The notes below the pieces were generated by a model, which was not told where the DNA came from, searched no databases, and was given only the letters and a program-made list of their open reading frames with translations. Below, one piece after another: positions 8,469 through 16,547 of a stretch of 64,000 nt of DNA; position 1 is the stretch's first letter, and every line of letters starts with the position of its first letter. Source of the DNA: AA29 sp041481445 (GTDB taxonomy: Bacteria > Acidobacteriota > Vicinamibacteria > Fen-336). The translations under genes were made by a program, and so were the position numbers. Location: positions 1 to 64,000 of the forward strand of contig JBGPBV010000012.1 of the NCBI GenBank assembly GCA_041481445.1, read 5' to 3'.

Positions 8469-9946
8469 AGCTCGACCGCCTGGGGACGAGGCTCCGGCGC
8501 CGCCACCGGCGCCTCCGGGACCGCGCCCACCACCGGCTCCACGAAGAGCCGGAAGGCGTCGCGATAGCCCAGCTCGAGGAGGTCGTCGGTGGTGGCGCGC
8601 ACTTCCGTGGCCGGGTCCTCGGAGCCGTCGAGGTCGAGGGGGGCGAGGACGCGCCGGTCGGGGCGGATCACGTACAGGCCCACCGACCGATAGACGCGCC
8701 CGGTGACGGGGTCCTGCCAGCCGCGCCCGCCGTCGTCCGTGCGATGGCCGAGGGTGTCCACGATGCGATTGATGCGCTCGACCCACTCGAGGTCGGCCTC
8801 GACCGCCTGCCGCTCCAGGGTGGCGAGCATGCCGTCGGCCAGCGCGCGCGGTCCGCGGCGCCGCGCCAGTGGACGCGCCTCCTCGGGAGCGGCCGTCACC
8901 AACAGGATCTGCTCGGCCCCGGCCGCGATCGCTTCCGCGAGGCCCGATCCACCGGCCAGCCCCGCCTCGGTCAGCCGGTGGCTCTCCCCGCCGAACAGGC
9001 CGCCCTTGGGGAAGGCGACGCGGCGCACGGGCGCCACCCCCGGCGGGAGCAGGCCCGTCATCACGGCGTCGAACAGGAGGGCGTCGCACCCGGGTGCCCG
9101 CAGGTCGAGCGCCCCCGGGAGCCCGTCCAGGCGCGAGCGCGGCCCGCGCGTCCGCGCCGCCGCGAAGGCCGCGCGATGGGTCTCGTCGAGGAGGACGAAC
9201 GGCAGCGGCCCGCCCGTCTCCAGGTCGGCCGCGCGCAGGATCAGCTCGCGGAAGCCCGGCTGCCCCAGGTTCTCCGAAAGCAGGGAGACGTACTTCCGTC
9301 CGACTTCCGCCTCGGAAGGGACGCGCGAGGCGATGGCGGGGCCGCGCGCGATCTCCCAGAGCGCAGCGCGGAGCCTTTCCCGCGCCGGGCTCGCGTCGAG
9401 CAGCCATTCGAAGCTCTCCGGCAGCCGGCGCCGCTGGGTGAGCCACACGCGCAGCAGGGCCAGGAGCCCGACCGCGCACAGGAAGAAGATCGGCAGGGCG
9501 AGGGCGGCCAGGTAGGGCGCGCGCAGGAAGGAAGGAGCCACCAGGAGGGCGGAGCCGGCGCGGCCGGCCACGCCCGGAGACACGAGGTCGAAGATCATCA
9601 CCAGCGGGAAGAGGATGACCGCGGCAAAGAGGGCCACCACCGCCGGCATCAGGAACACGCCGAAGGAGCAGGCGAGGAGGAGGATGGCGATGCGCAGGCC
9701 CGACCGCAGGCGGAAGAAGGCGCCCCAGCTCACGTCCGACCAGAACCCGTCCTCGCCGTAGAGACGCGCCCCCCCCGCCACCGCCCCGAACGCCGCGCCC
9801 ACCGCGCCCACGCCCGAGCCCACGACGAGGTCGAGCTTCACGCCGCTCTCGTCGAGCGCCCTCAGGACGCCCGCGTGGTACGCGCCGGACGTGCCGCTAC
9901 CCGTCAGCACCAGGGCGGTCCGCCGCCGCGGCGAATACTCTCTCAT
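8465..9946 (-). CDS. Patatin-like protein lacking the catalytic dyad, with inserted membrane segments
   Basis: 493 residues. The N-terminus aligns with patatin phospholipases: LTGSGTSGAYHAGVLRAL (14-31) fits the oxyanion-hole motif, and DLVVGSGVGAV (39-49) fits the nucleophile elbow. The elbow Ser of GxSxG is Gly45 (GSGVG), and the expected DGG/DGA motif reads TEAGLAGGSG (about 326-335), with Glu for Asp. Between the two motifs sit long hydrophobic stretches (RIAILLLACSFGVFLMPAVV, FPLVMIFDLV, LAALALPIFFLCAVGLLALL at about 95-180), so the protein is probably membrane anchored. It is probably not a lipase; a binding or structural role is inference. Both ends overlap neighbours by 4 nt (ATGA, GTGA). 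Confidence 0.75.
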   Translation of the reverse strand: MREYSPRRRTALVLTGSGTSGAYHAGVLRALDESGVKLDLVVGSGVGAVGAAFGAVAGGARLYGEDGFWSDVSWGAFFRLRSGLRIAILLLACSFGVFLMPAVVALFAAVILFPLVMIFDLVSPGVAGRAGSALLVAPSFLRAPYLAALALPIFFLCAVGLLALLRVWLTQRRRLPESFEWLLDASPARERLRAALWEIARGPAIASRVPSEAEVGRKYVSLLSENLGQPGFRELILRAADLETGGPLPFVLLDETHRAAFAAARTRGPRSRLDGLPGALDLRAPGCDALLFDAVMTGLLPPGVAPVRRVAFPKGGLFGGESHRLTEAGLAGGSGLAEAIAAGAEQILLVTAAPEEARPLARRRGPRALADGMLATLERQAVEADLEWVERINRIVDTLGHRTDDGGRGWQDPVTGRVYRSVGLYVIRPDRRVLAPLDLDGSEDPATEVRATTDDLLELGYRDAFRLFVEPVVGAVPEAPVAAPEPRPQAVEL

Positions 9947-10941
9947 CGGCGCTGGCCGAGATTATCACCGATGCCGAGGCGGGCCGCGGTCCGGTCCGGC
10001 GGCTCGTCGCGCGGGACGTCCAGGTAGCGGCCCGTCCGCTTCCCGTGGAGCCACGGCAGCAGCCAGGCCGTGTCGTCCCGCAGCTCCGGCGGCTCGGACC
10101 AGCGCAAGGCGGCGATCGCCGCGGGCAGGCCGTCGCGCGCGGTGGTGGCCATCTCCTCCTCGACGACCGCCCCGCCCACGACCGGATACAGCTCCAGCGC
10201 GTCGCGGGCGTGGTCGGCGACGAGGCCGCGGGCGCCGGCCACTGCGCCCACCCAGGGCGGCACGCGCGCGGCGAGCCCCTCCGGGCGCGCCGGCACCGAG
10301 CCGAGGGCCGCCGCCGCCCGGACGGCCAGCGCGCGGTAGTCGTCCTCGCTCACACGGACGAGGCACGGGGCGGCGCAGGTCCCGACCTGGGCGAAGACGC
10401 ACCCCAGGCCGAGCGCGAGGTCGGGCGCGGGCTCGAACACGTAGTCGCAGGGGCGCAGCGGGAAGAGCTCGTGCAGGGCCTCGATCGCCGCTTGCGCGGC
10501 CGGCCGGTGGCGGAAGGGCCCGAAGAGGTGCTCGCGCTCGCCGCTCGCCGGCCGCACCGTGATCCGGGGGAAGCGGGCGGCGGGATCGAGGTGGAGGTAC
10601 ACGGGCGGCTTGAGGTCGCGGCGCTTGGAGAGCGGCACGTGGCGCGCCATCACGCGCTCGAAGGCGAGGCGCTGGGCGAACGGCGAGGAAGTGGCGGCGT
10701 AGGCCACGGCGCTGGTGATGGGGGCGAGGTTCGTCGGAGGTCGCGTCCCCTTCTTGGCCGGCTTGCCCGCCCCGAGCTGCGCGGCCGCCCACCGACGGAG
10801 GTTCGCGGGACGCCCGATCAGGAGGCTCTGGCCGTCGGGACCCAGGAACTGCGCGACCCCTGGCGCCGGCGGCAGGCGCGCGAGCAGCGCGGCCACGTCG
10901 CCCTTGTCGAGGGGGACGACGGTCAGGCGGGGACGGGACAC
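9943..10941 (-). CDS. UvrC/Cho-related protein with degenerate GIY-YIG domain
   Basis: 332 residues. The N-terminal part resembles the UvrC/Cho nuclease domain, but the two catalytic tyrosines are missing: GVAQFL stands where GVY is expected and SLLIGRPANLRRW where LYVGKAxNLRxR is expected. The middle of the protein keeps the UvrC Cys-rich signature (GCVFAQVGTCAAPCLVRVSE, about 178-197, then DDYRAL). UvrB-binding, RNase H-like and HhH domains of UvrC are absent. It probably retains the fold without nuclease activity, so its role is unknown; DNA binding is possible. It follows greA after 28 nt, and its stop overlaps the next start (ATGA 9943-9946). Confidence 0.65.
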   Translation of the reverse strand: MSRPRLTVVPLDKGDVAALLARLPPAPGVAQFLGPDGQSLLIGRPANLRRWAAAQLGAGKPAKKGTRPPTNLAPITSAVAYAATSSPFAQRLAFERVMARHVPLSKRRDLKPPVYLHLDPAARFPRITVRPASGEREHLFGPFRHRPAAQAAIEALHELFPLRPCDYVFEPAPDLALGLGCVFAQVGTCAAPCLVRVSEDDYRALAVRAAAALGSVPARPEGLAARVPPWVGAVAGARGLVADHARDALELYPVVGGAVVEEEMATTARDGLPAAIAALRWSEPPELRDDTAWLLPWLHGKRTGRYLDVPRDEPPDRTAARLGIGDNLGQRR

Positions 10942-10969
10942 GGGGAGGAGAAGGAGGCCGAGGGCGGCG

Positions 10970-11458
10970 TCAGGCCTCCGCGGGCGAGTCCTTCACCTGG
11001 TCGTGGATCGTGACCAGGCTGACGATCTCGTACTCCTTGGTGCCGGAGGGCGCGCGCACCTCCACCACGTCGCCCTCTTCGTGGTTCAGGAGGCACTTGC
11101 CGATGGGCGACGAGGGCGAGATGCGGCCCTGGGTGGGGTCCGCCTCCTCCGGAGTGACGAGATCGTAGGTGAGGTTCTCGCCCGTGGTGGTGTCCTTGAC
11201 CTCGACCGTCGACCCCAGGCCCACCTTGTCGCGCGGGATCTTGTCGAGGTTCACGAGCGAGAGCGCGCTCAGGCGCCGGTGGAGCTGGCCGATCCGTGCC
11301 TGCAGGAACGTCTGGCGCTCCTTGGCCGCCTTGTACTCGGCGTTCTCGCGCAGGTCGCCGTACTCCCGGGCGCGCTGGATCTCCTTGGGAAGCTGGACCT
11401 TCAGCTCGTGGTCCAGCGTCCGGATCTCCTCTTCCAGCCTCTTCTTTATGTCGATCAT
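10970..11458 (-). CDS. greA: Transcription elongation factor GreA
   Basis: 162-residue Gre factor, normal length. The N-terminal coiled coil carries the acidic tip signature (EYGDLRENAEYKAAKE, residues about 32-47), and the C-terminal globular FKBP-like domain contains ISPSSPIGKCLLNHEEGDVV. GreA stimulates the RNA-cleavage activity of backtracked RNA polymerase through its secondary channel. It is the first gene of the minus-strand run to 6501. It is divergent from the methyltransferase at 11508, with a 49-bp shared promoter region. Confidence 0.95.
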   Translation of the reverse strand: MIDIKKRLEEEIRTLDHELKVQLPKEIQRAREYGDLRENAEYKAAKERQTFLQARIGQLHRRLSALSLVNLDKIPRDKVGLGSTVEVKDTTTGENLTYDLVTPEEADPTQGRISPSSPIGKCLLNHEEGDVVEVRAPSGTKEYEIVSLVTIHDQVKDSPAEA

Positions 11459-11507
11459 GTCCGCTCGACGATACTAACATGCGAGCCGGAGCCGGCTCCC
11501 AGAGATA

Positions 11508-12323
11508 ATGCCCGACCCGATCCGCAGCCGGACCAACCCCCTGGTCAAGCGGCTCCGTGCCCTGAAGGAGCGCGGCCCGGCCGCGGACCTCGCCCTGCTC
11601 GAGGGGTTCACCCTCATCGAGGAGGCGCTCTCCGCCGGCCTCGAGGTCGTGGAGGTGGCGGTGACGCCCGCGGCCGCGGAGACCGGGCGAGGGCGCGCCC
11701 TGGTCCGGCAGCTCGCGTCGCGCGGTGTCCCCGTCCGGGAGGTGGAGGCCGCGATCCTGTCGTCGCTCTCGGAGACGGAGACGAGCCAGGGCCTGCTCGC
11801 CCTCGGCCGCCGCCCCGCGTTCGCGGAAGAGGCGATCTACGCCGGCCAGCCGCTGGTGGTGGTGGCCGCAGGCCTGCAAAACCCGGGCAACGTCGGCGCG
11901 CTGCTCCGCGCGGCGGAGGCGGCCGGGGCCACCGGGGCCTACCTCACCGCCGGCACCGCCGACCCATACTCGTGGAAGGCCTTGAGGGGGGCGATGGGGA
12001 GCGCCTTCCGTCTCCCGCAGGTCCGCGGGCTGGCCGCGGACGAGGTGCTGGCGCGCCTGCGCCGCCGCGGCGTCACCACGCTGGCCGCCGTCGCCGCGAG
12101 CGGCGATCCCTACGACGGGGTGGACCTGCGACGGCCGGTCGCATTCCTCCTGGGCCAGGAGAAGGGCGGGCTCGAGGCCGAGCTCGCCCTTCGCGCCGAC
12201 GGCCGCGTCACCATCCCGATGGCGGGCCGCGCGGAGAGCCTCAACGTCGCGGTCGCCGCGGGGGTGCTCCTGTTCGAGGCGGCGCGGCAACGCGCGGGGC
12301 GCGGGCGGCGGTCAGGAGGGTGA
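11508..12323 (+). CDS. TrmH/SpoU-family RNA 2'-O-ribose methyltransferase
   Basis: 271-residue SPOUT methyltransferase acting on rRNA or tRNA with S-adenosylmethionine. The N-terminal substrate-binding domain (LEGFTLIEEALSAGLEVVEV) is followed by the SPOUT knot: VAAGLQNPGNVGALLRAAEA (motif 1, with the conserved Asn), FLLGQEKGGLEAE (motif 2) and VTIPMAGRAESLNVAVAAGV (motif 3). The start ATG at 11508 has AGAGAT immediately upstream. The 3' end overlaps the convergent TPR gene by 12 nt. The exact RNA target cannot be read from the sequence. Confidence 0.9.
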   Translation: MPDPIRSRTNPLVKRLRALKERGPAADLALLEGFTLIEEALSAGLEVVEVAVTPAAAETGRGRALVRQLASRGVPVREVEAAILSSLSETETSQGLLALGRRPAFAEEAIYAGQPLVVVAAGLQNPGNVGALLRAAEAAGATGAYLTAGTADPYSWKALRGAMGSAFRLPQVRGLAADEVLARLRRRGVTTLAAVAASGDPYDGVDLRRPVAFLLGQEKGGLEAELALRADGRVTIPMAGRAESLNVAVAAGVLLFEAARQRAGRGRRSGG

Positions 12324-13094
12324 CGGCGGCGCCGGGGGCGGGGACGGGGAGGGAGACGGGCTCGCGGACGGCGGGGCGGGCAGGCCGCGCCGGCGCCGGA
12401 GATCGTCCCTCAGCCGCGGGCTGACCCGGACGCCCGCCTTCTCCGCGCGCTGGATCGCCGCCTCCGCGTCGTCGACCCTCCCCATCGCCGTGTACACGAT
12501 CGCGAGGTTGTTCTCGGCGTCGCCCGACGAGGAATCCGCGCGCAGGACGGCCAGGAACTCCTGCTCCGCCTCCGGCAGGGCGCCCGCCTGGTAGTACGCG
12601 GTGCCGAGGGCCATGGTGACGCCGGGAGGCGGCCACGGCGCCGATCGGGCGCCCGGCTTCTCGAGGTCGGCCAGGCGCTTCTCGAGCTGCATCTCCAGGA
12701 AGCGGTCGGCGGTCAGGGCATGCCGCCCGGCCAGCGCGGCCAGCGTGTCGCGCAGGTCGCGGATCTCCATCTCCCGCGCGTGCGCGGGGTCGGCACGCGG
12801 GACCATGCCGAACACGTTGCGGCAGGACAGGAACGCGTCGGCCGCCTCCGGATAGCGCCCCTGTCCCATCAGGGCCTGGCCCAGCCCGAAATGGGCCAGG
12901 CCGAGCCGGGGCTGGAGGCGGATCGCGTCCAGGAACGCCGACTCGGCGTCCGCCCAGCGGTGGGCGGCCAGGGCGTCGCGCCCGGCCTCGAAGCGGCCGA
13001 GGGCCATCTCGCGCCCGGCGTCCGCCGGGTGGGGCGAGGCGGGGCCGGCGGCGAGCCAGAAAGCGGCGGTCGCGGAGGCGAGCAGGGGCGCCAT
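12312..13094 (-). CDS. Secreted TPR protein
   Basis: 260 residues with an N-terminal signal peptide (MAPLLASATAAFWLAAG, cleavage near ASP-HPA). Two TPR clusters follow: AEFAFLDAIRL-type helices at about 45-75 and LAIVYTAMGRVDDAEAAIQR at about 200. The C-terminal 30 residues are a Pro/Ser-rich low-complexity tail. The start is divergent from rarA, with a 53-bp shared region. The 3' end overlaps the methyltransferase gene by 12 nt on the opposite strand. Likely an envelope scaffold; no enzyme motif. Confidence 0.75.
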   Translation of the reverse strand: MAPLLASATAAFWLAAGPASPHPADAGREMALGRFEAGRDALAAHRWADAESAFLDAIRLQPRLGLAHFGLGQALMGQGRYPEAADAFLSCRNVFGMVPRADPAHAREMEIRDLRDTLAALAGRHALTADRFLEMQLEKRLADLEKPGARSAPWPPPGVTMALGTAYYQAGALPEAEQEFLAVLRADSSSGDAENNLAIVYTAMGRVDDAEAAIQRAEKAGVRVSPRLRDDLRRRRGLPAPPSASPSPSPSPPPAPPSPS

Positions 13095-13147
13095 CGGATC
13101 GGTCCGAAGGATACGGCAGGCGCGTGTTTCGCGATACGCTGTCCTCG

Positions 13148-14545
13148 ATGTCGCGCCGCGGCGACGAGGAATCGGGCCTCCTGTTTCCCGCCGCCGGGGG
13201 GGCTCCCCGTCGCCCCGCCGCCGCGCGCAAGGACGCCCCCCTGGCCGACCGCATCCGGCCGCAGACGCTTTCGGAGATGGTCGGACAGGAGGAGGTCCTC
13301 GGGGAGGGCCGTCCCCTGCGGCGTGCCCTGGAGGCGGACCGCCTCCCCTCGGTCATCCTCTGGGGCCCGCCGGGCTCGGGCAAGACGACGCTGGCCCACG
13401 TGATCCGCCGGCGCACGACCGCCCACTTCGAGGCCCTCAGCGCCGTGCTCTCCGGGGTCAAGGAGCTGCGCGAGGTGCTGCGCCAGGCCGAGGAGCGGCG
13501 GGCGCGGGAGGGACGGCGGACCATCCTGTTCATCGACGAGATCCACCGCTACAACAAGGCGCAGCAGGACGCGCTGCTCGGCCACGTCGAGTCCGGAGAC
13601 GTCACCCTGATCGGCGCCACCACCGAGAACCCGTCGTTCGAGGTCATCGCCGCCCTGCTCTCGCGCTGCCGGGTGGTGGTGCTCAACCCGTTGGACGCGG
13701 CCCAGCTCGAGTCCGTCCTCCGGCGGGCGCTCCTGGACGTCGAGCGGGGACTCGCCTCCCTCTCGCCCCGCGTGGACGAGGACGCCCTCGCCTTCCTGGC
13801 CGCGGCCGCCGACGGGGACGCGCGCACCGCGCTCAACGTCCTCGAGATGGCAGTGACGAACGCCCCGCCCGGTGCGGACGGGGCGCGCCCGGTGAGCCTG
13901 GTCGCCATGCAGGAGGCGTTCGCGCGCAAGGCCCTGCTCTACGACAAGGACGGCGAGGAGCACTACAACATCATCAGCGCGCTCCACAAATCCATCCGCA
14001 ACTCGGACGCCGACGCCGGCCTGTACTGGCTGGCGCGCATGCTGGAGGCGGGCGAGGACCCGCTCTACGTAGCCCGGCGGCTGGTGCGCTTCGCCTCCGA
14101 GGACGTCGGCCTGGCCGATCCGCAGGCCCTGGTCGTGGCCATGGCCGCCCAGCAGGCCGTCCACTTCATCGGGATGCCGGAGGGGGCGCTGGCCCTGGCC
14201 GAGCTGGTCGTCTACCTGTCCGCGGCGCCGAAGAGCAACGCGTTGTACGTCGCGTACGCGGAGGCGGCGGAGGACGCGCTCACCACGCGCGCGGAGCCGG
14301 TGCCCCTGTGGATCCGCAACGCGCCCACTCCGCTCATGAAGCAGCTCGGCTACGGCCGCGGTTACCGCTACGCCCACGACGAGGAGGGGGGAGTCGCGGA
14401 GATGGAGAGTCTCCCGGAATCGCTGCGCGACCGGCGTTACTACCGCCCGACCGATCGCGGCGCGGAGGCGGAGGCAGCGGCGCGCCTGGAGGCGGCCCGC
14501 CGGATACGGCGCGGGGCGAGGGGCGGGCCCACCGCGAAGGACTGA
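13148..14545 (+). CDS. rarA: Replication-associated recombination protein RarA (MgsA)
   Basis: 465-residue AAA+ ATPase of the RarA/MgsA/WRNIP1 family, acting at stalled replication forks. Near the N-terminus is PLADRIRPQTLSEMVGQEE, then the Walker A motif WGPPGSGKTTLA, the Walker B motif TILFIDEIHRYNKAQQDALL, sensor 1 in LIGATTENPSFEV, and the C-terminal tetramerisation domain (YNIISALHKSIRNSDADAGL, LPESLRDRRYYRPT). I place the start at 13148 rather than 13124 because MSRRGDEESGLLF matches the usual N-terminus of the family. It stands alone, divergent from a TPR gene. Confidence 0.93.
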   Translation: MSRRGDEESGLLFPAAGGAPRRPAAARKDAPLADRIRPQTLSEMVGQEEVLGEGRPLRRALEADRLPSVILWGPPGSGKTTLAHVIRRRTTAHFEALSAVLSGVKELREVLRQAEERRAREGRRTILFIDEIHRYNKAQQDALLGHVESGDVTLIGATTENPSFEVIAALLSRCRVVVLNPLDAAQLESVLRRALLDVERGLASLSPRVDEDALAFLAAAADGDARTALNVLEMAVTNAPPGADGARPVSLVAMQEAFARKALLYDKDGEEHYNIISALHKSIRNSDADAGLYWLARMLEAGEDPLYVARRLVRFASEDVGLADPQALVVAMAAQQAVHFIGMPEGALALAELVVYLSAAPKSNALYVAYAEAAEDALTTRAEPVPLWIRNAPTPLMKQLGYGRGYRYAHDEEGGVAEMESLPESLRDRRYYRPTDRGAEAEAAARLEAARRIRRGARGGPTAKD

Positions 14546-14607
14546 CCGGGCGCTCATCACGCGCGCGGTAATCGCACCACCGCGCTCGGCCGGGCGCCCC
14601 CCGTCGC

Positions 14608-14637
14608 TTGGCGGCGCGGCGACCCTCGCGATACAAT
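14608..14637 (+). promoter_or_regulatory. Sigma-70-like promoter for the receiver-domain gene
   Basis: TTGGCG (14608-14613) and TACAAT (14632-14637) are separated by 18 bp, 35 bp upstream of the start codon at 14672. The -10 matches five of six consensus positions, which stands out in this G+C-rich DNA. The remaining bases between rarA (ends 14545) and this site show nothing notable. Confidence 0.6.
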
Positions 14638-14671
14638 CACCTGTCGAGAGCTTTCCTCAGGCATTCCACGC

Positions 14672-15091
14672 ATGGCCACGAAGAAGAAGATTCTCGCCGT
14701 CGACGACGATGCGACAGCACTCGGTGCGCTCCGCCAGATCCTCGTGCAGAAGGGATACGACGTGGCCACGGCCGCCAACGGTCACGATGCCCTCAAGACC
14801 CTGGCCGGGGGGCACTTCGATCTCGTGATCCTGGACGTCTCCATGCCCGGCCTCAGCGGCTACGACGTGTGCCGCCGCATCCGCAGCGAGGACAAGACCC
14901 GCGACCTGCCCGTCATCTTCCTCACCGCCAAGGGCATGCTCGTGGACATGAGCGAGGGCGAGGAGGCGGGCAGCGACCTGTACCTCGTCAAGCCCGTCCT
15001 GGCCACGAAGCTCCTCAACATGGTCGGCATGTTCCTGTCCGAGGACACGCCGCTCGCGAAGAAGCGCGGACCCGCGCCGACCCAGGGCTGA
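14672..15091 (+). CDS. Stand-alone response-regulator receiver protein
   Basis: 139 residues made of a single CheY-like receiver domain: acidic pocket AVDDDA (residues 8-13), phosphoacceptor Asp in LVILDVSMPGLSGYDV, signalling Thr in IFLTAKG and the conserved Lys in YLVKPV. A short tail (KKRGPAPTQG) follows, with no output domain. No kinase lies next to it, so its partner is unknown. A sigma-70-like promoter lies immediately upstream, and it appears monocistronic. Confidence 0.9.
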   Translation: MATKKKILAVDDDATALGALRQILVQKGYDVATAANGHDALKTLAGGHFDLVILDVSMPGLSGYDVCRRIRSEDKTRDLPVIFLTAKGMLVDMSEGEEAGSDLYLVKPVLATKLLNMVGMFLSEDTPLAKKRGPAPTQG

Positions 15092-15184
15092 GGAGGGGCG
15101 TTCGCGGCCGGCCTCCGCCGCTCCTCTCTACGGCTCCGCAACCGGCTAGTTTCCCGTGCCTCGTCCCTTCGCCACGACCACATC

Positions 15185-16360
15185 TCAGGGTGATGCCGTC
15201 GGCACACTCCCTCGCCGCGTCAGAGGACCCGTTCCAGGGCGGGTGGGCGCCGTCGTTCGCGACCCACCCGGTTGCGACTTCGGGTCCACGCCCCCGTACC
15301 GCCGCCGCGGACCGTAGAACTGCTCGGCTTCGTACCCGTTGTGGGCCCGGCAACGAAGATGGATGTTCTCCACGGTGGGCTTGCCCCCGACGCCGTAGGG
15401 GACCTCATGGTGGTGGAACTCGAGGCGGCGCCGCTCGTCACAACGACGACCGCTCGCGGCGACGAAGGCGCACCGGCCGGTATCCCGCTCCCAGACCTCG
15501 CGCCGAACCTGCGCGGGGACGTGCCGGGAATCGCCCTCCTGACCACGGCTCGCGCGCGGCCGCCTGGTCGCTCCGAGTTTCCGCCGGCGCAGCTCCGTGA
15601 TCAGCACGTCGAGCGCGCGATCGAAGACCTGGGCCAGATCGCCGCTCGGCACGGCGTGCCCGAGCAGGTCCTGGGCCTCGCACAGCTTCTCGCGAGTTTC
15701 CGCGGTCATCGTGAACCGGACCTGGTAGCGTTCGGCAGACAGGGGTCGCATGATCGGACGAGGCCTGGCCTCCGCCGTGGCGGCGGGCGCGCCGACCGGC
15801 GCCGCGACGTTTGGACCCGACGCCTCCGACGCACAAGGTCCGGTGTGTCTGTCACCGTCGCGGACGGGGCTGACCGCACCTTCGACCACTCCGGAGACCC
15901 GAGTCGTGGGCACGCTGGCCATGGGAAGCGCGCGCACCGATGGCCGGACGTCCGGCCGCGGGAACCGACCGACGAGGAGCGCCTCAACCTGCTGCTTGCT
16001 CTTGCCGGATGCCGCCGCCAGCAGCTCGGGCTGGTTGTCGGCCGTCAAGTGCCGGCGCAGCATCCGCGCGGTCGTGGGGGTGAGCGCGCCCGTCACCAGC
16101 ATGTCCAGGACCATCGGCCAGGCTCGTGCCGCCCGCGCGGCCTCGATCCGGTTGAAGGCGGCATCCTCCGACAAGTGGAGCGCCTCGACGCAGTAACGAA
16201 ACGTGGAGGAGAAGCCGGCGCCCGCGTAGAGGCGGCGGGCATCGAACTCGGCCAGGTGGACGATGAACGCCACCGTTGCCTCGCGCTCGGTGCGCGCCAG
16301 GCGGCCGACCTCGGTAACCAGCTCGGAATTCGAGAGATGCAAAGCGTGAGTGATCTTCAT
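15185..16360 (-). CDS. DUF222-type HNH endonuclease
   Basis: 391 residues from the ATG at 16360; in-frame ATGs at 16372 and 16393 would extend it by 4 or 11 residues. The N-terminal two thirds is helical, as in DUF222 proteins (LVTEVGRLARTEREATVAFI, FSSTFRYCVEALHLSEDAAF). A Pro/Ala-rich linker lies at about 170-220. The C-terminal HNH nuclease has GRCAF...CDE, LEFHHHEVPYGVGG and ENIHLRCRAHNGYEAEQFYG, with intact Cys/His metal ligands and HNH residues. Such genes are often multi-copy and sometimes linked to mobile DNA, but their biological role is not settled. The upstream intergenic region is A+T-rich. Confidence 0.85.
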   Translation of the reverse strand: MKITHALHLSNSELVTEVGRLARTEREATVAFIVHLAEFDARRLYAGAGFSSTFRYCVEALHLSEDAAFNRIEAARAARAWPMVLDMLVTGALTPTTARMLRRHLTADNQPELLAAASGKSKQQVEALLVGRFPRPDVRPSVRALPMASVPTTRVSGVVEGAVSPVRDGDRHTGPCASEASGPNVAAPVGAPAATAEARPRPIMRPLSAERYQVRFTMTAETREKLCEAQDLLGHAVPSGDLAQVFDRALDVLITELRRRKLGATRRPRASRGQEGDSRHVPAQVRREVWERDTGRCAFVAASGRRCDERRRLEFHHHEVPYGVGGKPTVENIHLRCRAHNGYEAEQFYGPRRRYGGVDPKSQPGGSRTTAPTRPGTGPLTRRGSVPTASP

Positions 16361-16485
16361 GGCGATACACATCGTAGTCGCGACGTTGGTCACATGAGGT
16401 CCGACTTATCAAATCAGTTTCATCACACCTTTCGTACTCGTCGAAACAGTAACAACTTAAAGTCTAATAAATCTGAGAGGCGATA

Positions 16486-16501
16486 CCCGTTCCAGAACGG
16501 G
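16486..16501. promoter_or_regulatory. Short palindrome in the A+T-rich spacer upstream of the HNH gene
   Basis: CCCGTTCCAGAACGGG is a 7-bp inverted repeat with a 2-bp centre. It lies in the 150-bp spacer between the end of the lytic transglycosylase gene (16548) and the HNH gene start. The part of the spacer from about 16395 to 16480 is clearly A+T-rich compared with all surrounding DNA and probably holds the HNH promoter. Operator or terminator function is not decided. Confidence 0.35.
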
Positions 16502-16547
16502 CGACCCCGTCCTGATCCCGGGACCCCCTGGACCCTGCCACCCCACC

